Shown piece after piece: positions 25,842 to 34,904 of a DNA stretch of 64,000 nt (the first letter of the stretch is position 1; each line of letters starts with the position of its first letter). Source of the DNA: Acidobacteriota bacterium. GTDB taxonomy: Bacteria > Acidobacteriota > Terriglobia > Terriglobales > Acidobacteriaceae. Both the position numbers and the translations under genes were made by a program. The notes under the pieces were generated by a model. The model saw only the letters and a list, made by a program, of their open reading frames with translations, was not told the DNA's origin and made no database searches. The DNA lies in contig JABCZI010000001.1 in assembly GCA_013289765.1 (NCBI GenBank), positions 496,001 to 560,000 on the forward strand, written 5' to 3'.

Positions 25842-27113
25842 ATGGAACGACCGAGCCTGCCTGCCATCCCCCGCTCTATTTTTTGGATGGTCATACTTTC
25901 CCTTCTCCTACAGATCGCCGCGATAGGAGTTTTCCGCCAATATCACACCCGGACTGGCGACGATCATTTCGGATTCGGCTGGGAAATGGGTCGCGTGGCC
26001 CGGTCCATCGCGCAGGGGCATGGTTTCAGCAGTCCGTACGAAGGCAATACCGGTCCCAGCGCATGGGAACCGCCGCTCTATCCCTACCTGATAGCAGGAG
26101 TCTTCAAGGTTTTCGGTATTTATAGCTACGCCTCGGCATGGGTTTTGCTATCCATCAACAGTCTTTTTGCCGCGCTCACGACAATCCCGGTTTATCTGAT
26201 CGCGTACAAAAGTTTTAGGCCGAGGGTCGCGCTTTGGTCGGCGCGAGCATGGGCGTTCAACCCTTATGTCTGGTACTGGTCGATTCACTGGATATGGGAC
26301 ACGACGTTCACTCCGCTGATGCTGGCATTGATCTTTCTGGTCTCGCTGGAGATGGAGCAGTGGCCTGGTTGGCGAGGATGGATATTGTTCGGCGCGCTAT
26401 GGGGAGTGGGAGCGCTGGCCAATCCTGCGACGCTGTCGTTTTTGCCATTTTGCGGCCTGTGGATATGGCGGCGAAGATATCGGCGCGGCCTGCCGTCGTT
26501 GGGAGGAGTTGCGCTTTCCTCATTCGTGTTCTTTCTGGTTCTCGCCCCGTGGCTGGTGCGAAATTATGAGGTTTTTGGACGGTTTGTTTTTATTCGCGAC
26601 GATTTTGGGTTGCAGTTTCGGCTTGGTAACAACAACATGTCCGACGGAATGTTGTTTGCGACCTTGCAACCGAATCTCAACAAACTCGAACTTGAGAAGT
26701 TCCAGCGCATGGGGGAACTTGCGTATGAAGCCGAGTGCAGGCGACTGGTCTTTGATTGGATCCGTGAACACCCGGGACGATTTGCGGTCATTAGCATGAA
26801 GAGATTTTTCTATTATTGGAATGGGGTGCCGCGGCCGACCGACAGCCGGGCTCCGTGGGATTTTCGCAGTTCGCTATTCCTCGCGTCATCAGTCCTGACC
26901 ATCTGGGGGATGGGACGTGCGTTGCGGCAGAAACGGCCCGGGGCTTGGCTTTTCGCCGGTCTGGTTGCAACCTATCCCACGGTTTATTACTTCGTATTCC
27001 CGCATGCGCGTTACCGGCATCCCATCGAACCCGAATTGTTCATTCTGGCAGTGTTCTTGCTTTCCGAATTGCGGTTCCGCAAACCAGTGGCCAAGGAGGT
27101 AATTGCTGATTGA
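25842..27113 (+). CDS. Membrane glycosyltransferase, GT-C / ArnT-like (GT39/PMT type)
   Basis: The 423-residue integral membrane protein has about 9-10 membrane segments. A long loop after the first segment has the Asp pair GDDHFGFGWEM, the position of the catalytic acidic motif in GT-C enzymes, followed by ARSIAQGHGFSSPY and WEPPLYPYLIAGVFKVFG, which are typical of the PMT_2/GT39 group. These enzymes use polyprenyl-phosphate sugars to modify lipid or protein acceptors on the outer face of the inner membrane. The gene is followed within 90 bases by a GT2 enzyme, so a shared role in surface glycan synthesis is likely. Confidence 0.85.
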   Translation: MERPSLPAIPRSIFWMVILSLLLQIAAIGVFRQYHTRTGDDHFGFGWEMGRVARSIAQGHGFSSPYEGNTGPSAWEPPLYPYLIAGVFKVFGIYSYASAWVLLSINSLFAALTTIPVYLIAYKSFRPRVALWSARAWAFNPYVWYWSIHWIWDTTFTPLMLALIFLVSLEMEQWPGWRGWILFGALWGVGALANPATLSFLPFCGLWIWRRRYRRGLPSLGGVALSSFVFFLVLAPWLVRNYEVFGRFVFIRDDFGLQFRLGNNNMSDGMLFATLQPNLNKLELEKFQRMGELAYEAECRRLVFDWIREHPGRFAVISMKRFFYYWNGVPRPTDSRAPWDFRSSLFLASSVLTIWGMGRALRQKRPGAWLFAGLVATYPTVYYFVFPHARYRHPIEPELFILAVFLLSELRFRKPVAKEVIAD

Positions 27114-27176
27114 TGATTATTGATTAATGATTGAGGAGCAGACCGGTTTTCGGCTTGTAGTCATCAATCAGCAATT
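27101..27176. repeat. 16-base inverted repeat between two glycosyltransferase genes
   Basis: AATTGCTGATTGATGA (27101-27116), which covers the stop of the first gene, is exactly complementary to 27161-27176. A further direct copy of AATCAGCAATTC begins at 27181, just before the next start codon. The loop is 44 bases and AT-rich. It could form a hairpin hiding the downstream ribosome site. Confidence 0.7.
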
Positions 27177-27195
27177 CAACAATCAGCAATTCCGT

Positions 27196-27972
27196 ATGAC
27201 CATTTCTGTGGCCGTCGTGGCGATGGATGAAGAAGCCAACATCGGTCGGACTCTGGCGAGCATCCGTTGGGCCGATGAAATCGTGCTCGTCGATTCCGGC
27301 TCGAGCGATCGTACCTGCGAGATCGCGCGAGAATACGGGGCCCGAGTTATCGTTGAACCATGGCGCGGATACGTGGCGCAGAAGCAGCATGCGATCGAGC
27401 TATGCACCAAGGATTGGGTGCTGCTGCTGGACGCAGACGAGGAAGTAAGTCCGGGCTTGGCCGAAGAGATTCGTGCCGCCATTGCCCGATCGAACGCCGC
27501 ACATGGCTATAAACTCCCACGCAAAAACTTATTTTTAGGCCGGTGGATTCGTCATGGTGGTTTCTATCCTGATCCAAAACTACGACTGTTTAAGCGCGGA
27601 GAGGGATTTGTCACCGGCCACGACCCGCACGACCGCTGCGAACTGAAGCCAGACGTCCCGCAACAGACGCAGCAGTTCAACAACGCTCTCATTCACTACA
27701 CCTATCCCACTTTCACTCTCTATCTAAACCACATGAATCGATATTCATCGCTGGGCGCGCAGTTAGCGATTGCAAAAGGCCACCGTGGCTTCAGCTTCGT
27801 CAACATCATTTTGCGACCGCTGGCAACGTTTATTTATAACTACTTTGTGCGGCTAGGATTTCTTGATGGCCGTGAAGGATTACTGCTGCATCTTTATCAC
27901 GCGGGCTACGTGTCGTGGAAATATGCAAAGGCATGGGAACTCGATCGCAGCGATCAAAATAATAGTAGCTGA
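27196..27972 (+). CDS. Family 2 glycosyltransferase, LPS core WaaE/KdtX-like
   Basis: The first sensible start is ATG 27196 ([17 protein letters not shown]), giving 258 residues. The GT-A fold has [30 protein letters not shown] and the DxD motif in [10 protein letters not shown], followed by [20 protein letters not shown], which is characteristic of beta-1,4-glucosyltransferases acting on LPS core. The C-terminal part has an amphipathic helix likely to associate with the membrane. It acts on the cytoplasmic side, using a nucleotide sugar, and is probably co-transcribed with the preceding GT-C gene. Confidence 0.88.
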   Translation: MTISVAVVAMDEEANIGRTLASIRWADEIVLVDSGSSDRTCEIAREYGARVIVEPWRGYVAQKQHAIELCTKDWVLLLDADEEVSPGLAEEIRAAIARSNAAHGYKLPRKNLFLGRWIRHGGFYPDPKLRLFKRGEGFVTGHDPHDRCELKPDVPQQTQQFNNALIHYTYPTFTLYLNHMNRYSSLGAQLAIAKGHRGFSFVNIILRPLATFIYNYFVRLGFLDGREGLLLHLYHAGYVSWKYAKAWELDRSDQNNSS

Positions 27973-28057
27973 CCGACCGGTCGTTCTAATTGCAATTCAT
28001 TCGCCTTGCCCGGTGGCGCTCGCTTCCCTATCATCACAACAGAACACTGGGGTCCTC

Positions 28058-29857
28058 ATGCCGGAGAAAAAGCCGTCGAAACCGCAAGTCGCGGAAAGCC
28101 CGATTGCAGACGTTTTTGAGAATCGTCGTCCTTCCAATGCCGAGAAGAGGTGGGCGGAAGAGACGCTTGCGCCCACACTCGATAAATCCCCTGAGAAGCC
28201 GATCGGCGCGCCCACGGGCGTAAATCTTGACGAGCACGGACATGCGCGCTTCACCACGATTTCTGGAGTTCCGGTACGCCGTTTGTACACCGAGGCGGAT
28301 CTTCCTGAAGACTGGAGCGAAGAAAAATATCTCGGCTATCCGGGAGCACCGCCATTCACCCGCGGCATTCACGCCACGGGATATCGCGGCAAGCTTTACA
28401 CCATGCGGCAGTTCTCTGGATTTGCCTCTCCGGAGGAAACCAATCAGCGCTACAAATATCTGTTGGAACATGGCGGTGGAGGACTCTCCGTCGCCTTCGA
28501 TTTACCGACGCTGATGGGCTACGACTCGGACCATCCCGCAAGCGAAGGCGAGGTTGGCAAGTGCGGTGTAGCGATTGATTCGCTGGAAGACATGGAAATA
28601 CTTTTCGGAGGCATTGATCTCGAAAAAACGACGGTTTCGATGACGATCAATTCGCCCGCGTCAGTGCTGTGGGCCATGTACCTGGTGGTAGCGGAAAAGC
28701 AGGGCGCGGACTGGAAAAAGATCTCCGGCACTATTCAGAACGACATTCTCAAGGAATACATCGCGCAAAAGGAATATATCTATCCGCCTGCGCCGTCGAT
28801 GCGGCTGGTGATTGATACTTTCGAATTTGGATCGAAGTTCACGCCGCGTTTTAACACAATTTCGATCAGCGGTTATCACATTCGCGAAGCTGGTTCGACT
28901 GCATTACAAGAACTGGCGTTCACTTTGTATGACGGCATCGAATATGTGGAATGGGCGCGGCGCCGCGGCCTCGACGTGGACGATTTCGTTCCCCGGCTCA
29001 GCTTTTTCTTTAACGCGCACAATGATTTTTTCGAGGAAATTGCGAAGTACCGCGCCGCCCGGAAGGTTTGGGGGCGCGTCATGCAAGAGCGCTTTGGAGC
29101 GAAGAACCAGCGCACCTGGCTGATGCGTTTTCACACGCAAACCGCGGGCGTGTCGCTGCCAGCGCAGCAACCGATGAATAACATTGCTCGTGTGGCGCTG
29201 CAGGCTTTGGCTGCCGTACTGGGCGGGACACAGTCGCTGCACTGCGACTCCTACGATGAGGCATTGGCTCTTCCGACGGAAGAAGCGGCTCGCATAGCGT
29301 TGCGAACCCAGCAGATCATTGCCTACGAATCCGGAGTGACCCATACGGTCGATCCGCTCGGAGGTTCGTACTTCCTGGAAAATCTCACGCTCGAGATGGA
29401 GAAGGGTGCATTCGACTACTTCGGCAAGCTCGACGGTATGGGAGGCATGGTGAGGGCGATCGAACGGGGCTACCCGCAGAAAGAGATCGCGGAAGCATCC
29501 TACCAGTACCAGCGCGCCGCCGAGGCGAAGGAAAAGATCGTAGTGGGCGTGAACGAGTTTGCCATCAAGGAAGAATCTCCTCACATTTTGTACATCGATG
29601 AGACTGTAGCGCGGCAGCAGACAGCGAAGCTGAAAGCGCTGCGCGCGAGGCGCTCGAACGATGAAGTAAACCGTGCGCTTGGGGCGCTGAAGAAAGCCGC
29701 AGCGCAAGAGCCAAAAGCGCACTCGAACGACGGAGTTTCCGCGGCGAACACGATGCCTTACATCGTGGATGCAGTCCGTGCGTATGCGACGGTAGGAGAA
29801 ATTTGCGAGGCGCTGCGTGGGGTGTACGGAACTTATACCGAGGTAAGCGTCACGTAA
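28058..29857 (+). CDS. Methylmalonyl-CoA mutase, large (catalytic) subunit
   Basis: ATG 28058 begins a 599-residue protein that covers the TIM-barrel substrate domain only. It has [49 protein letters not shown] split by family-typical spacing, [28 protein letters not shown] and [18 protein letters not shown]. The B12-binding domain is absent and encoded separately at 31727, as in archaeal-type two-gene mutases. It isomerises methylmalonyl-CoA and succinyl-CoA, the end of propionate, odd-chain and valine/isoleucine breakdown. The closely related isobutyryl-CoA mutase cannot be excluded without active-site comparison. Confidence 0.93.
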   Translation: MPEKKPSKPQVAESPIADVFENRRPSNAEKRWAEETLAPTLDKSPEKPIGAPTGVNLDEHGHARFTTISGVPVRRLYTEADLPEDWSEEKYLGYPGAPPFTRGIHATGYRGKLYTMRQFSGFASPEETNQRYKYLLEHGGGGLSVAFDLPTLMGYDSDHPASEGEVGKCGVAIDSLEDMEILFGGIDLEKTTVSMTINSPASVLWAMYLVVAEKQGADWKKISGTIQNDILKEYIAQKEYIYPPAPSMRLVIDTFEFGSKFTPRFNTISISGYHIREAGSTALQELAFTLYDGIEYVEWARRRGLDVDDFVPRLSFFFNAHNDFFEEIAKYRAARKVWGRVMQERFGAKNQRTWLMRFHTQTAGVSLPAQQPMNNIARVALQALAAVLGGTQSLHCDSYDEALALPTEEAARIALRTQQIIAYESGVTHTVDPLGGSYFLENLTLEMEKGAFDYFGKLDGMGGMVRAIERGYPQKEIAEASYQYQRAAEAKEKIVVGVNEFAIKEESPHILYIDETVARQQTAKLKALRARRSNDEVNRALGALKKAAAQEPKAHSNDGVSAANTMPYIVDAVRAYATVGEICEALRGVYGTYTEVSVT

Positions 29858-29967
29858 TGGAATGCGGAATTGTTGTTTAATCGAGTTGCCGCCCTGGGTA
29901 TCAAAATGGGAAGCGGGTAAGAGCTTTTCGTTGTCAAGGAACCCATTGCAGTTGAACCAGACTATGA

Positions 29968-29992
29968 TTGAGATCACAAATTGTGATCTCAA
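29968..29992. promoter_or_regulatory. 25-base near-perfect palindrome before the ORF6N gene
   Basis: TTGAGATCACAA (29968-29979), a single A, and the exact complement (29981-29992) form a 12-base inverted repeat. It lies just before the possible start codons of the ORF6N gene. A copy identical at 24 of 25 bases is inside that gene at 30228-30252. It looks like an operator or recognition sequence. Confidence 0.65.
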
Positions 29993-30026
29993 AATGAAGA
30001 AAAGCAAAAATGCAACGCTGCTCAGG

Positions 30027-30569
30027 ATGCCGAAACGTAAAGTAAAAATAGCCTCAGCCGTGGAATCGCGCATCTTGGTTCTTCGCCATCAGAGAGTGAT
30101 CTTGGACACCGACATAGCGGAGCTCTACGGAGTCCCAGTTCGCCAGCTAAACCAGCAGGTAAAGCGGAACCGCGAACGATTTCCTTCCGACTTCGTATTT
30201 CAGCTCACTGCCAAAGAGGACGAAATCTTGAGATCACAAACTGTGATCTCAAGTGAGACACACGGTGGGCGCCGATACCGATCCTTTGCATTTACCGAGC
30301 ACGGAGCGATCATGGCGGCAACCGTGCTTAATTCGGAGAGGGCGGTACAGATGAGCGTTTTTGTGGTGAGAGCATTTGTGCGATTACGCGAGATGCTGGC
30401 CACGAACCGGCGCCTTGCAGGTAAGATCGATGAATTGGAAAATCGTCTGGACACGCATGATTCCACAATTCAGGATCTGATTGAAGCTATCAAGGAACTT
30501 ATGATCCCCGAAGAGCCGCCGCGAGTGCGCATCGGATTTCAGCTTCCCCCCGGCAAAGTCAAAGGATGA
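30027..30569 (+). CDS. ORF6N-domain protein (phage/KilA-N related DNA-binding type)
   Basis: The protein (180 residues from ATG 30027; in-frame ATGs also at 29994 and 29964) has an ORF6N domain at about 12-100: RILVLRHQRVILDTDIAELY, QLNQQVKRNRERFPSDFVFQL, GGRRYRSFAFTEHGAIMAA. A coiled coil follows (about 118-150). The family occurs in phages and as stray chromosomal genes and is thought to bind DNA. The gene is inserted between the two mutase subunit genes and is likely a mobile or defence-related passenger. The start is uncertain; 30027 leaves the upstream palindrome outside the coding region. Confidence 0.85.
   Translation: MPKRKVKIASAVESRILVLRHQRVILDTDIAELYGVPVRQLNQQVKRNRERFPSDFVFQLTAKEDEILRSQTVISSETHGGRRYRSFAFTEHGAIMAATVLNSERAVQMSVFVVRAFVRLREMLATNRRLAGKIDELENRLDTHDSTIQDLIEAIKELMIPEEPPRVRIGFQLPPGKVKG
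30228..30252. repeat. Second copy of the 25-base palindrome, inside the ORF6N gene
   Basis: It differs from 29968-29992 by one base (T to C near the centre). Here it is read in frame as LRSQTVIS, a part of the protein that is conserved in the family. The upstream copy is in another codon phase, so the similarity is at the DNA level. Confidence 0.65.
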
Positions 30570-30743
30570 TTCTGGTTGCCCTCCGGATCGCTGTTGAGCC
30601 GGGCGAGGGTTGCGAAAAGCGAATTATGATCCCGGCCGCGCCAATCCACGCGGCACGCTGCGGGGCGCTGTGAGTTGGCGACGGATAACAATCCCGGTTC
30701 TTGTTCGTCTACGTGCCGTTGGTCGTGTTAGAGATCGAGGTCT

Positions 30744-31403
30744 ATGCGAAGGGCCGTCCGGCATTTAAAAAAGTCCGACCCCGTCTTGCGTTCAATCATC
30801 GAACGCATTGGGCCGTGCCACATGCAGTTTGGCCCGGCGGAGTTTCAACATCTCGCGGAAGCGATTATTTACCAGCAGTTAAATGGCAAGGCTGCCGAAA
30901 CTATCTTCAAGCGCTTTGGCGCGCTGGCTGGTGAACCGCTGACACCGGAGCGGATCCTCAAACTCAGCGATGAACAGATGCGTGGCGCGGGCTTGTCGAA
31001 GCAGAAATCGTCGTATCTCAAAGATCTGGCAACGAAGACGGCTGCGGGTTTGCTGGATTTCGAACGGTTGCACGAAATGCCGGATAGAGAGGTAATTGAG
31101 CATCTGACTCAGGTAAGAGGCATTGGAGTATGGACCGCGCAGATGTTTCTGATGTTCTCGCTAAAGCGCGAAAATATCCTGCCGACGGGTGACTTCGGCG
31201 TGCGCACGGCAATACACAGACACTATCTCGATTCGGCGCGCGTGAAAGCGGGGAAGAAATCTACGACAAGAAAAAAGGTGCGCAAGCGGAAGATCAAGCT
31301 GCCAAGCCCGGAGCAGATGGAGAAAATCGCGAAGTGCTGGGAACCTTATCGTAGCGTGGCGTGTTGGTACTTGTGGAGAAGTCTGGATATTGAAATTCTT
31401 TAA
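30744..31403 (+). CDS. DNA-3-methyladenine glycosylase II family (AlkA-like, HhH-GPD)
   Basis: The 219-residue protein has the HhH-GPD fold: QLNGKAAETIFKRF near residue 45, the helix-hairpin-helix LTQVRGIGVWTAQ at 121-133 and the catalytic Asp150 in LPTGDFGVR. It lacks the N-terminal domain of E. coli AlkA and resembles the shorter MagIII/yeast MAG type. A Lys/Arg-rich insert (about 168-184) precedes the final helix WEPYRSVACWYLWR. It would excise alkylated bases. It lies between the mutase subunit genes without functional relation to them. Confidence 0.9.
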   Translation: MRRAVRHLKKSDPVLRSIIERIGPCHMQFGPAEFQHLAEAIIYQQLNGKAAETIFKRFGALAGEPLTPERILKLSDEQMRGAGLSKQKSSYLKDLATKTAAGLLDFERLHEMPDREVIEHLTQVRGIGVWTAQMFLMFSLKRENILPTGDFGVRTAIHRHYLDSARVKAGKKSTTRKKVRKRKIKLPSPEQMEKIAKCWEPYRSVACWYLWRSLDIEIL

Positions 31404-31473
31404 CCGCGGAGGACACCTGTCAAGAAGCCCCATGGTCCCCGGCCTACAGAGTGAGAATTGACCGCCCTTCTCG

Positions 31474-31479
31474 TATAAT
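31474..31479 (+). promoter_or_regulatory. Possible -10 element (TATAAT) for a leaderless transcript
   Basis: A consensus TATAAT ends six bases before ATG 31486, so transcription would start at about the A of the start codon. TTGACC at 31458 is too close (10 bases) to be its -35, which lowers confidence. Confidence 0.35.
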
Positions 31480-31485
31480 CCGGCT

Positions 31486-31737
31486 ATGTTTGCACAGCTT
31501 GACGACATACGGAACAAACCCGACATTACACGCGGAACCGTGGTCAGCTTTTTACTGATGATTTTCCTCCTTGGCCTCATGATTGGAGCACAACTGACGG
31601 ACCTCAGGTTGCGCCACAGGTGGAGCATCGCGGGGGTCGGCGAGACTTTCCTTGTGTGCGCACTCCTGTGGAAGTTTTCGGCGCCTCTACGCAAGGTACT
31701 GAAATCTAAAACGGCACGGGACATTCATGCCCACTGA
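31486..31737 (+). CDS. Small membrane protein, unknown function
   Basis: The 83-residue product has one or two hydrophobic segments (about 19-37 and a weaker one at 50-63) with positively charged flanks. There is no ribosome site; a TATAAT just upstream suggests leaderless translation. It overlaps the B12-binding subunit gene by 11 bases. The overlap and hydrophobic profile favour a real gene, but no family is recognised. Confidence 0.5.
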   Translation: MFAQLDDIRNKPDITRGTVVSFLLMIFLLGLMIGAQLTDLRLRHRWSIAGVGETFLVCALLWKFSAPLRKVLKSKTARDIHAH

Positions 31738-32143
31738 TTCCAGAATTCGCGTATTGGTAGCCAAACCTGGCCTCGACGGGCATGATCGTGGCGCTAAAGT
31801 GATTGCCCGTGCACTGCGCGATGCGGGTATGGAGGTCATTTACACCGGCTTGCGGCAAACGCCTGAAATGATTGTGAGTGCAGCTCTCCAGGAGGATGTG
31901 CAGGTCATTGGGCTGTCGATTCTCTCGGGCGCTCATAACGCCATTGTGCCGCGCGTAATGGATCTGCTGAAACAGAACAAAATAGATGATGTTCTGGTCC
32001 TCGTGGGGGGAATTATTCCGGACCAGGATATCGAAGCTCTGAAAAAACGCGGTGTAGCGGCGATTTTCCAGCCGGGGACGGCGATGGATGACATCGTGAA
32101 ATTTATTCGCGCCAATGTGAAGGGTGCAGGCGTGCCGCTTTGA
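31727..32143 (+). CDS. Methylmalonyl-CoA mutase, B12-binding small subunit
   Basis: The 138-residue protein is a single cobalamin-binding Rossmann-like domain with the DxHxxG motif (Asp17, His19, Gly22 in [11 protein letters not shown]), SILSGAHN and [12 protein letters not shown]. His19 would be the lower axial ligand. It complements the catalytic subunit encoded at 28058. The length and the absence of other domains are normal for the split enzyme. It overlaps a small membrane protein gene upstream. Confidence 0.95.
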   Translation: MPTDSRIRVLVAKPGLDGHDRGAKVIARALRDAGMEVIYTGLRQTPEMIVSAALQEDVQVIGLSILSGAHNAIVPRVMDLLKQNKIDDVLVLVGGIIPDQDIEALKKRGVAAIFQPGTAMDDIVKFIRANVKGAGVPL

Positions 32144-32207
32144 GGGTCGCAGATGCGACCCATAACAAAATCGTAAGTGCCTTTCCAACTGAAAGCTTCC
32201 TTTCTGC

Positions 32208-32936
32208 ATGCAAGCTCCAAATCTAGCTAGTCTCCGGCAACAGCTTGAACGCGTCGTGGGTCCAGCGCCCTGGTATTGGAAGACGTTCCCGGCATTCCGG
32301 TCGGTGTCCGGACAACGCTTTGTATGGACACATCACGGCGAGCAAGGGCCGCTTGGATATGTGGTCACGCTCGCTCTGGAACAGGAACCCAATAGGCCCC
32401 GACTGGCATTGAATACATACTGCCGGCCATTCTCGGCATCTGAGCAATACCTCGGAGTCTGGTGCCCTGAAGGACGCAGCATCCGTTTGACTGGATTCGA
32501 TCCAGACCAGTTGAAGGCGTTTGATCTAGCTGAGATTGCGGGTTGGTTCAAGCAATCTTCTGACCGAATCTACTCCACAACGCCGCCTCTCTCCGATTTC
32601 GAAGTTCCACTAACGTTAGGCGGGGGAACGCACAAGATCGATGTGCCGCCGGAACTGGCGCTGGTTGACGAGTTGATCGTACCTACCAGTTACAAAGCCA
32701 TGTCGAATGACGATCCTGCGTTCGCGATATTCGTCTTGTACTTACGCGCTGGATTGGTTGAAGTTCTGCCGCAGAAATGGTTCACTGCGGCGCAGTATCA
32801 AGTCGGAAAGCAATGGATTTCGCGAGCCGCGCGCGATCTTAAATCGCATCGCATCTTCGGAGAATGCTTCGGCGCGGGGACCTTTTTGCTGGAAGACGAT
32901 GGCTGCAGGCTCGCGGGATGGATCGACAGAACATAG
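32208..32936 (+). CDS. Hypothetical protein, 242 residues
   Basis: I do not recognise this protein. It appears soluble, with no signal peptide or membrane segment. It is of mixed alpha/beta composition and rich in Trp and Pro in the first half (PAPWYWKTFPAFR). There are no metal-binding or nucleotide-binding motifs. It lies between the mutase small subunit (64 bases upstream) and the carboxylase gene (157 bases downstream), on the same strand. Composition and codon use look like neighbouring genes. Confidence 0.65.
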   Translation: MQAPNLASLRQQLERVVGPAPWYWKTFPAFRSVSGQRFVWTHHGEQGPLGYVVTLALEQEPNRPRLALNTYCRPFSASEQYLGVWCPEGRSIRLTGFDPDQLKAFDLAEIAGWFKQSSDRIYSTTPPLSDFEVPLTLGGGTHKIDVPPELALVDELIVPTSYKAMSNDDPAFAIFVLYLRAGLVEVLPQKWFTAAQYQVGKQWISRAARDLKSHRIFGECFGAGTFLLEDDGCRLAGWIDRT

Positions 32937-33093
32937 GCGTTGCCCTCTTGTTTTCGCAATCCTGCTAGTCGCGGATCACCGATCCCGGAGAGTTCCGTTT
33001 TAACTCTCGCGGCGGACAGGCCATCCGTTGCGCGCTGCCGCGCCAGTGGTATACCGTAAACAGTCCGAACTCTTCATCGATAATTCATATTCC

Positions 33094-34803
33094 ATGGCTG
33101 ACCGCAGCGAAACCCTCCCGGAGAATTCGTCGAAGGTAGCGAACGTCCTGACGACGAAGGTCGACCCGACTTCGGCGGGGTTCGAGGCCAATATGCGCTT
33201 TCTGGCAGACCTAATGTCCCGAGTTCGCAATGAAGACGAAAAGATTTGCGAAGGCGGCGGCGCCAAGGCAATTGAAAACCAGCATGGCAAAGGTAGGCTC
33301 ACGGCGCGCGAACGGATTGAACTCCTGGTCGATCCAAAGAGTTTCTTTGAGCTCGGTGTGTACGCGGCCCACGGGATGTACGAAGAATGGGGAGGGGCGC
33401 CGGCGGCGGGCGTGATCACGGGCATGGGCCGCATCCATACGCGAATGGTGATGATCATTGCCAATGACGCGACCGTGAAGGCCGGGGCGTTTTTCCCCAT
33501 GACTGCGAAGAAAGTGATACGCGCGCAGAACATCGCCATCGAGAATCGTATTCCAACGATTTATCTGGTCGATTCTGCCGGCGTTTTCTTGCCGCTGCAA
33601 GAAGATGTTTTTCCCGATACTGACGATTTCGGCCGCGTCTTCCGCAACAATGCAGTGATGTCGGCGATGGGGATTCCGCAAACCGCAGCCATCATGGGTA
33701 TGTGTGTGGCGGGAGGCGGATACCTTCCAGTGATGTGCGACCACGTTCTGATGACTGACGGCAGCGGTTTGTTTCTAGCTGGACCGGCGCTGGTGCAGGC
33801 GGCGATTGGACAAAAAGTTTCGGCGGAGGATTTGGGCGGCGCGGCCATGCACTCGGCCATCAGCGGCACCGTTGATTTCCGCGAACCGGATGACCAGGCG
33901 TGTCTGGCGCGCATTCGCTCGATCGTGGAAAAGTGGGGATATCGCCGCCAGTCTCCGTGGGATCGCAAGAAGCCTGTCGAGCCGGCGTTAGCGGCGGAAG
34001 AGATTTACGGAATTTATGATTCGTCGCCTGCGCGGCCTTATGACATGAAAGAGATTCTCTCGCGCGTGCTCGATGGCAGCCGCTTCGATGAATACAAGCC
34101 GGAGTATGGAAAGACGCTCATCTGCGGCTACGGGCGGATTGGCGGCTTCGCGGTGGGAATTGTCGCTAATCAAAAACTGCACGCTCAGCAGATCGATCAC
34201 GAAGGGAAAAAGCGGATCGAGTTTGGCGGCGTCATCTATACCGAATCGGCGGAGAAGGCTGCCCGGTTCATCATGGACTGCAATCAGAATCTGATTCCGC
34301 TGATTTTTTTCCACGACGTGAACGGCTTCATGGTGGGCCGCGATGCGGAGTGGAGCGGCATCATCAAAGCTGGAGCGAAGATGGTGAATGCTGTATCTAA
34401 TTCAGTGGTGCCAAAGATCACAGTGATCGTAGGCGGGTCGTTCGGTGCCGGACACTATGCGATGTGCGGGAAGGCGTTCGATCCGAGATTTGTTTTTGCG
34501 TGGCCGACGGCGCGTTATGCCGTGATGAGCGGGGATTCGGCGGCGGGAACATTGGTTGAAATCAAGATGAAGCAACTGGAACGCGGCGGCAAGAAGTTAA
34601 GTGAAGAAGAGAAGAAAGAGCTGTACGAATCAGTGAAGCGCACGTATGACGAGCAGACTGATCCGCGTTATGGCGCGGCGAGATTGTGGATCGATAAAAT
34701 CATCGATCCCATCGAGACGCGGGATGCGATTACGCAGGCCCTTGAGGCTGCGGCCCTGAACCCGGACGTGGCCGCGTTTGGGGTGGGAGTGCTACAAACG
34801 TGA
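33094..34803 (+). CDS. Acyl-CoA carboxylase, carboxyltransferase (beta) subunit
   Basis: ATG 33094 starts a 569-residue carboxyltransferase with two crotonase-like halves. Landmarks are GKGRLTARERIELLVDP, APAAGVITGMGRI, IYLVDSAGVFLPLQ, CVAGGGYLPVMCD, and in the C-terminal half LIFFHDVNGFMVG, GGSFGAGHYAMCG and FVFAWPTARYAVMSG. The FLPLQ and AMCG features fit methylcrotonyl-CoA or similar carboxylases better than propionyl-CoA carboxylase. The adjacent HMG-CoA lyase-like and enoyl-CoA hydratase genes support leucine breakdown. The biotin-carrying alpha subunit is not in the window. Substrate assignment is inference. Confidence 0.9.
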   Translation: MADRSETLPENSSKVANVLTTKVDPTSAGFEANMRFLADLMSRVRNEDEKICEGGGAKAIENQHGKGRLTARERIELLVDPKSFFELGVYAAHGMYEEWGGAPAAGVITGMGRIHTRMVMIIANDATVKAGAFFPMTAKKVIRAQNIAIENRIPTIYLVDSAGVFLPLQEDVFPDTDDFGRVFRNNAVMSAMGIPQTAAIMGMCVAGGGYLPVMCDHVLMTDGSGLFLAGPALVQAAIGQKVSAEDLGGAAMHSAISGTVDFREPDDQACLARIRSIVEKWGYRRQSPWDRKKPVEPALAAEEIYGIYDSSPARPYDMKEILSRVLDGSRFDEYKPEYGKTLICGYGRIGGFAVGIVANQKLHAQQIDHEGKKRIEFGGVIYTESAEKAARFIMDCNQNLIPLIFFHDVNGFMVGRDAEWSGIIKAGAKMVNAVSNSVVPKITVIVGGSFGAGHYAMCGKAFDPRFVFAWPTARYAVMSGDSAAGTLVEIKMKQLERGGKKLSEEEKKELYESVKRTYDEQTDPRYGAARLWIDKIIDPIETRDAITQALEAAALNPDVAAFGVGVLQT

Positions 34804-34806
34804 TTT

Positions 34807-34894
34807 GCCACGGATTTACACGGATAAGAAATCAACATTGCTGAGCCTTTCCTGTTGAGAGGTTTGATCCGTGAGCATCCGTGTGATCTGTGGC
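34807..34894. repeat. Dispersed inverted-repeat element (CCACGGAT...ATCTGTGG type)
   Basis: GCCACGGATTTACACGGAT (34807-34825) and ATCCGTGTGATCTGTGGC (34877-34894) are imperfect inverted arms around a 51-base centre that also has ATCCGTGAGC. Elements of this kind are scattered between genes in many environmental bacteria (from memory). The right arm ends 10 bases before the ATG of the next gene. Confidence 0.7.
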
Positions 34895-34904
34895 AGGTTT
34901 TGAT

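Noticed and set aside
31458..31479. TTGACC plus TATAAT as a full promoter
   Set aside because: The spacer is only 10 bases, too short for a sigma-70 promoter; only the -10 is kept as a low-confidence feature.
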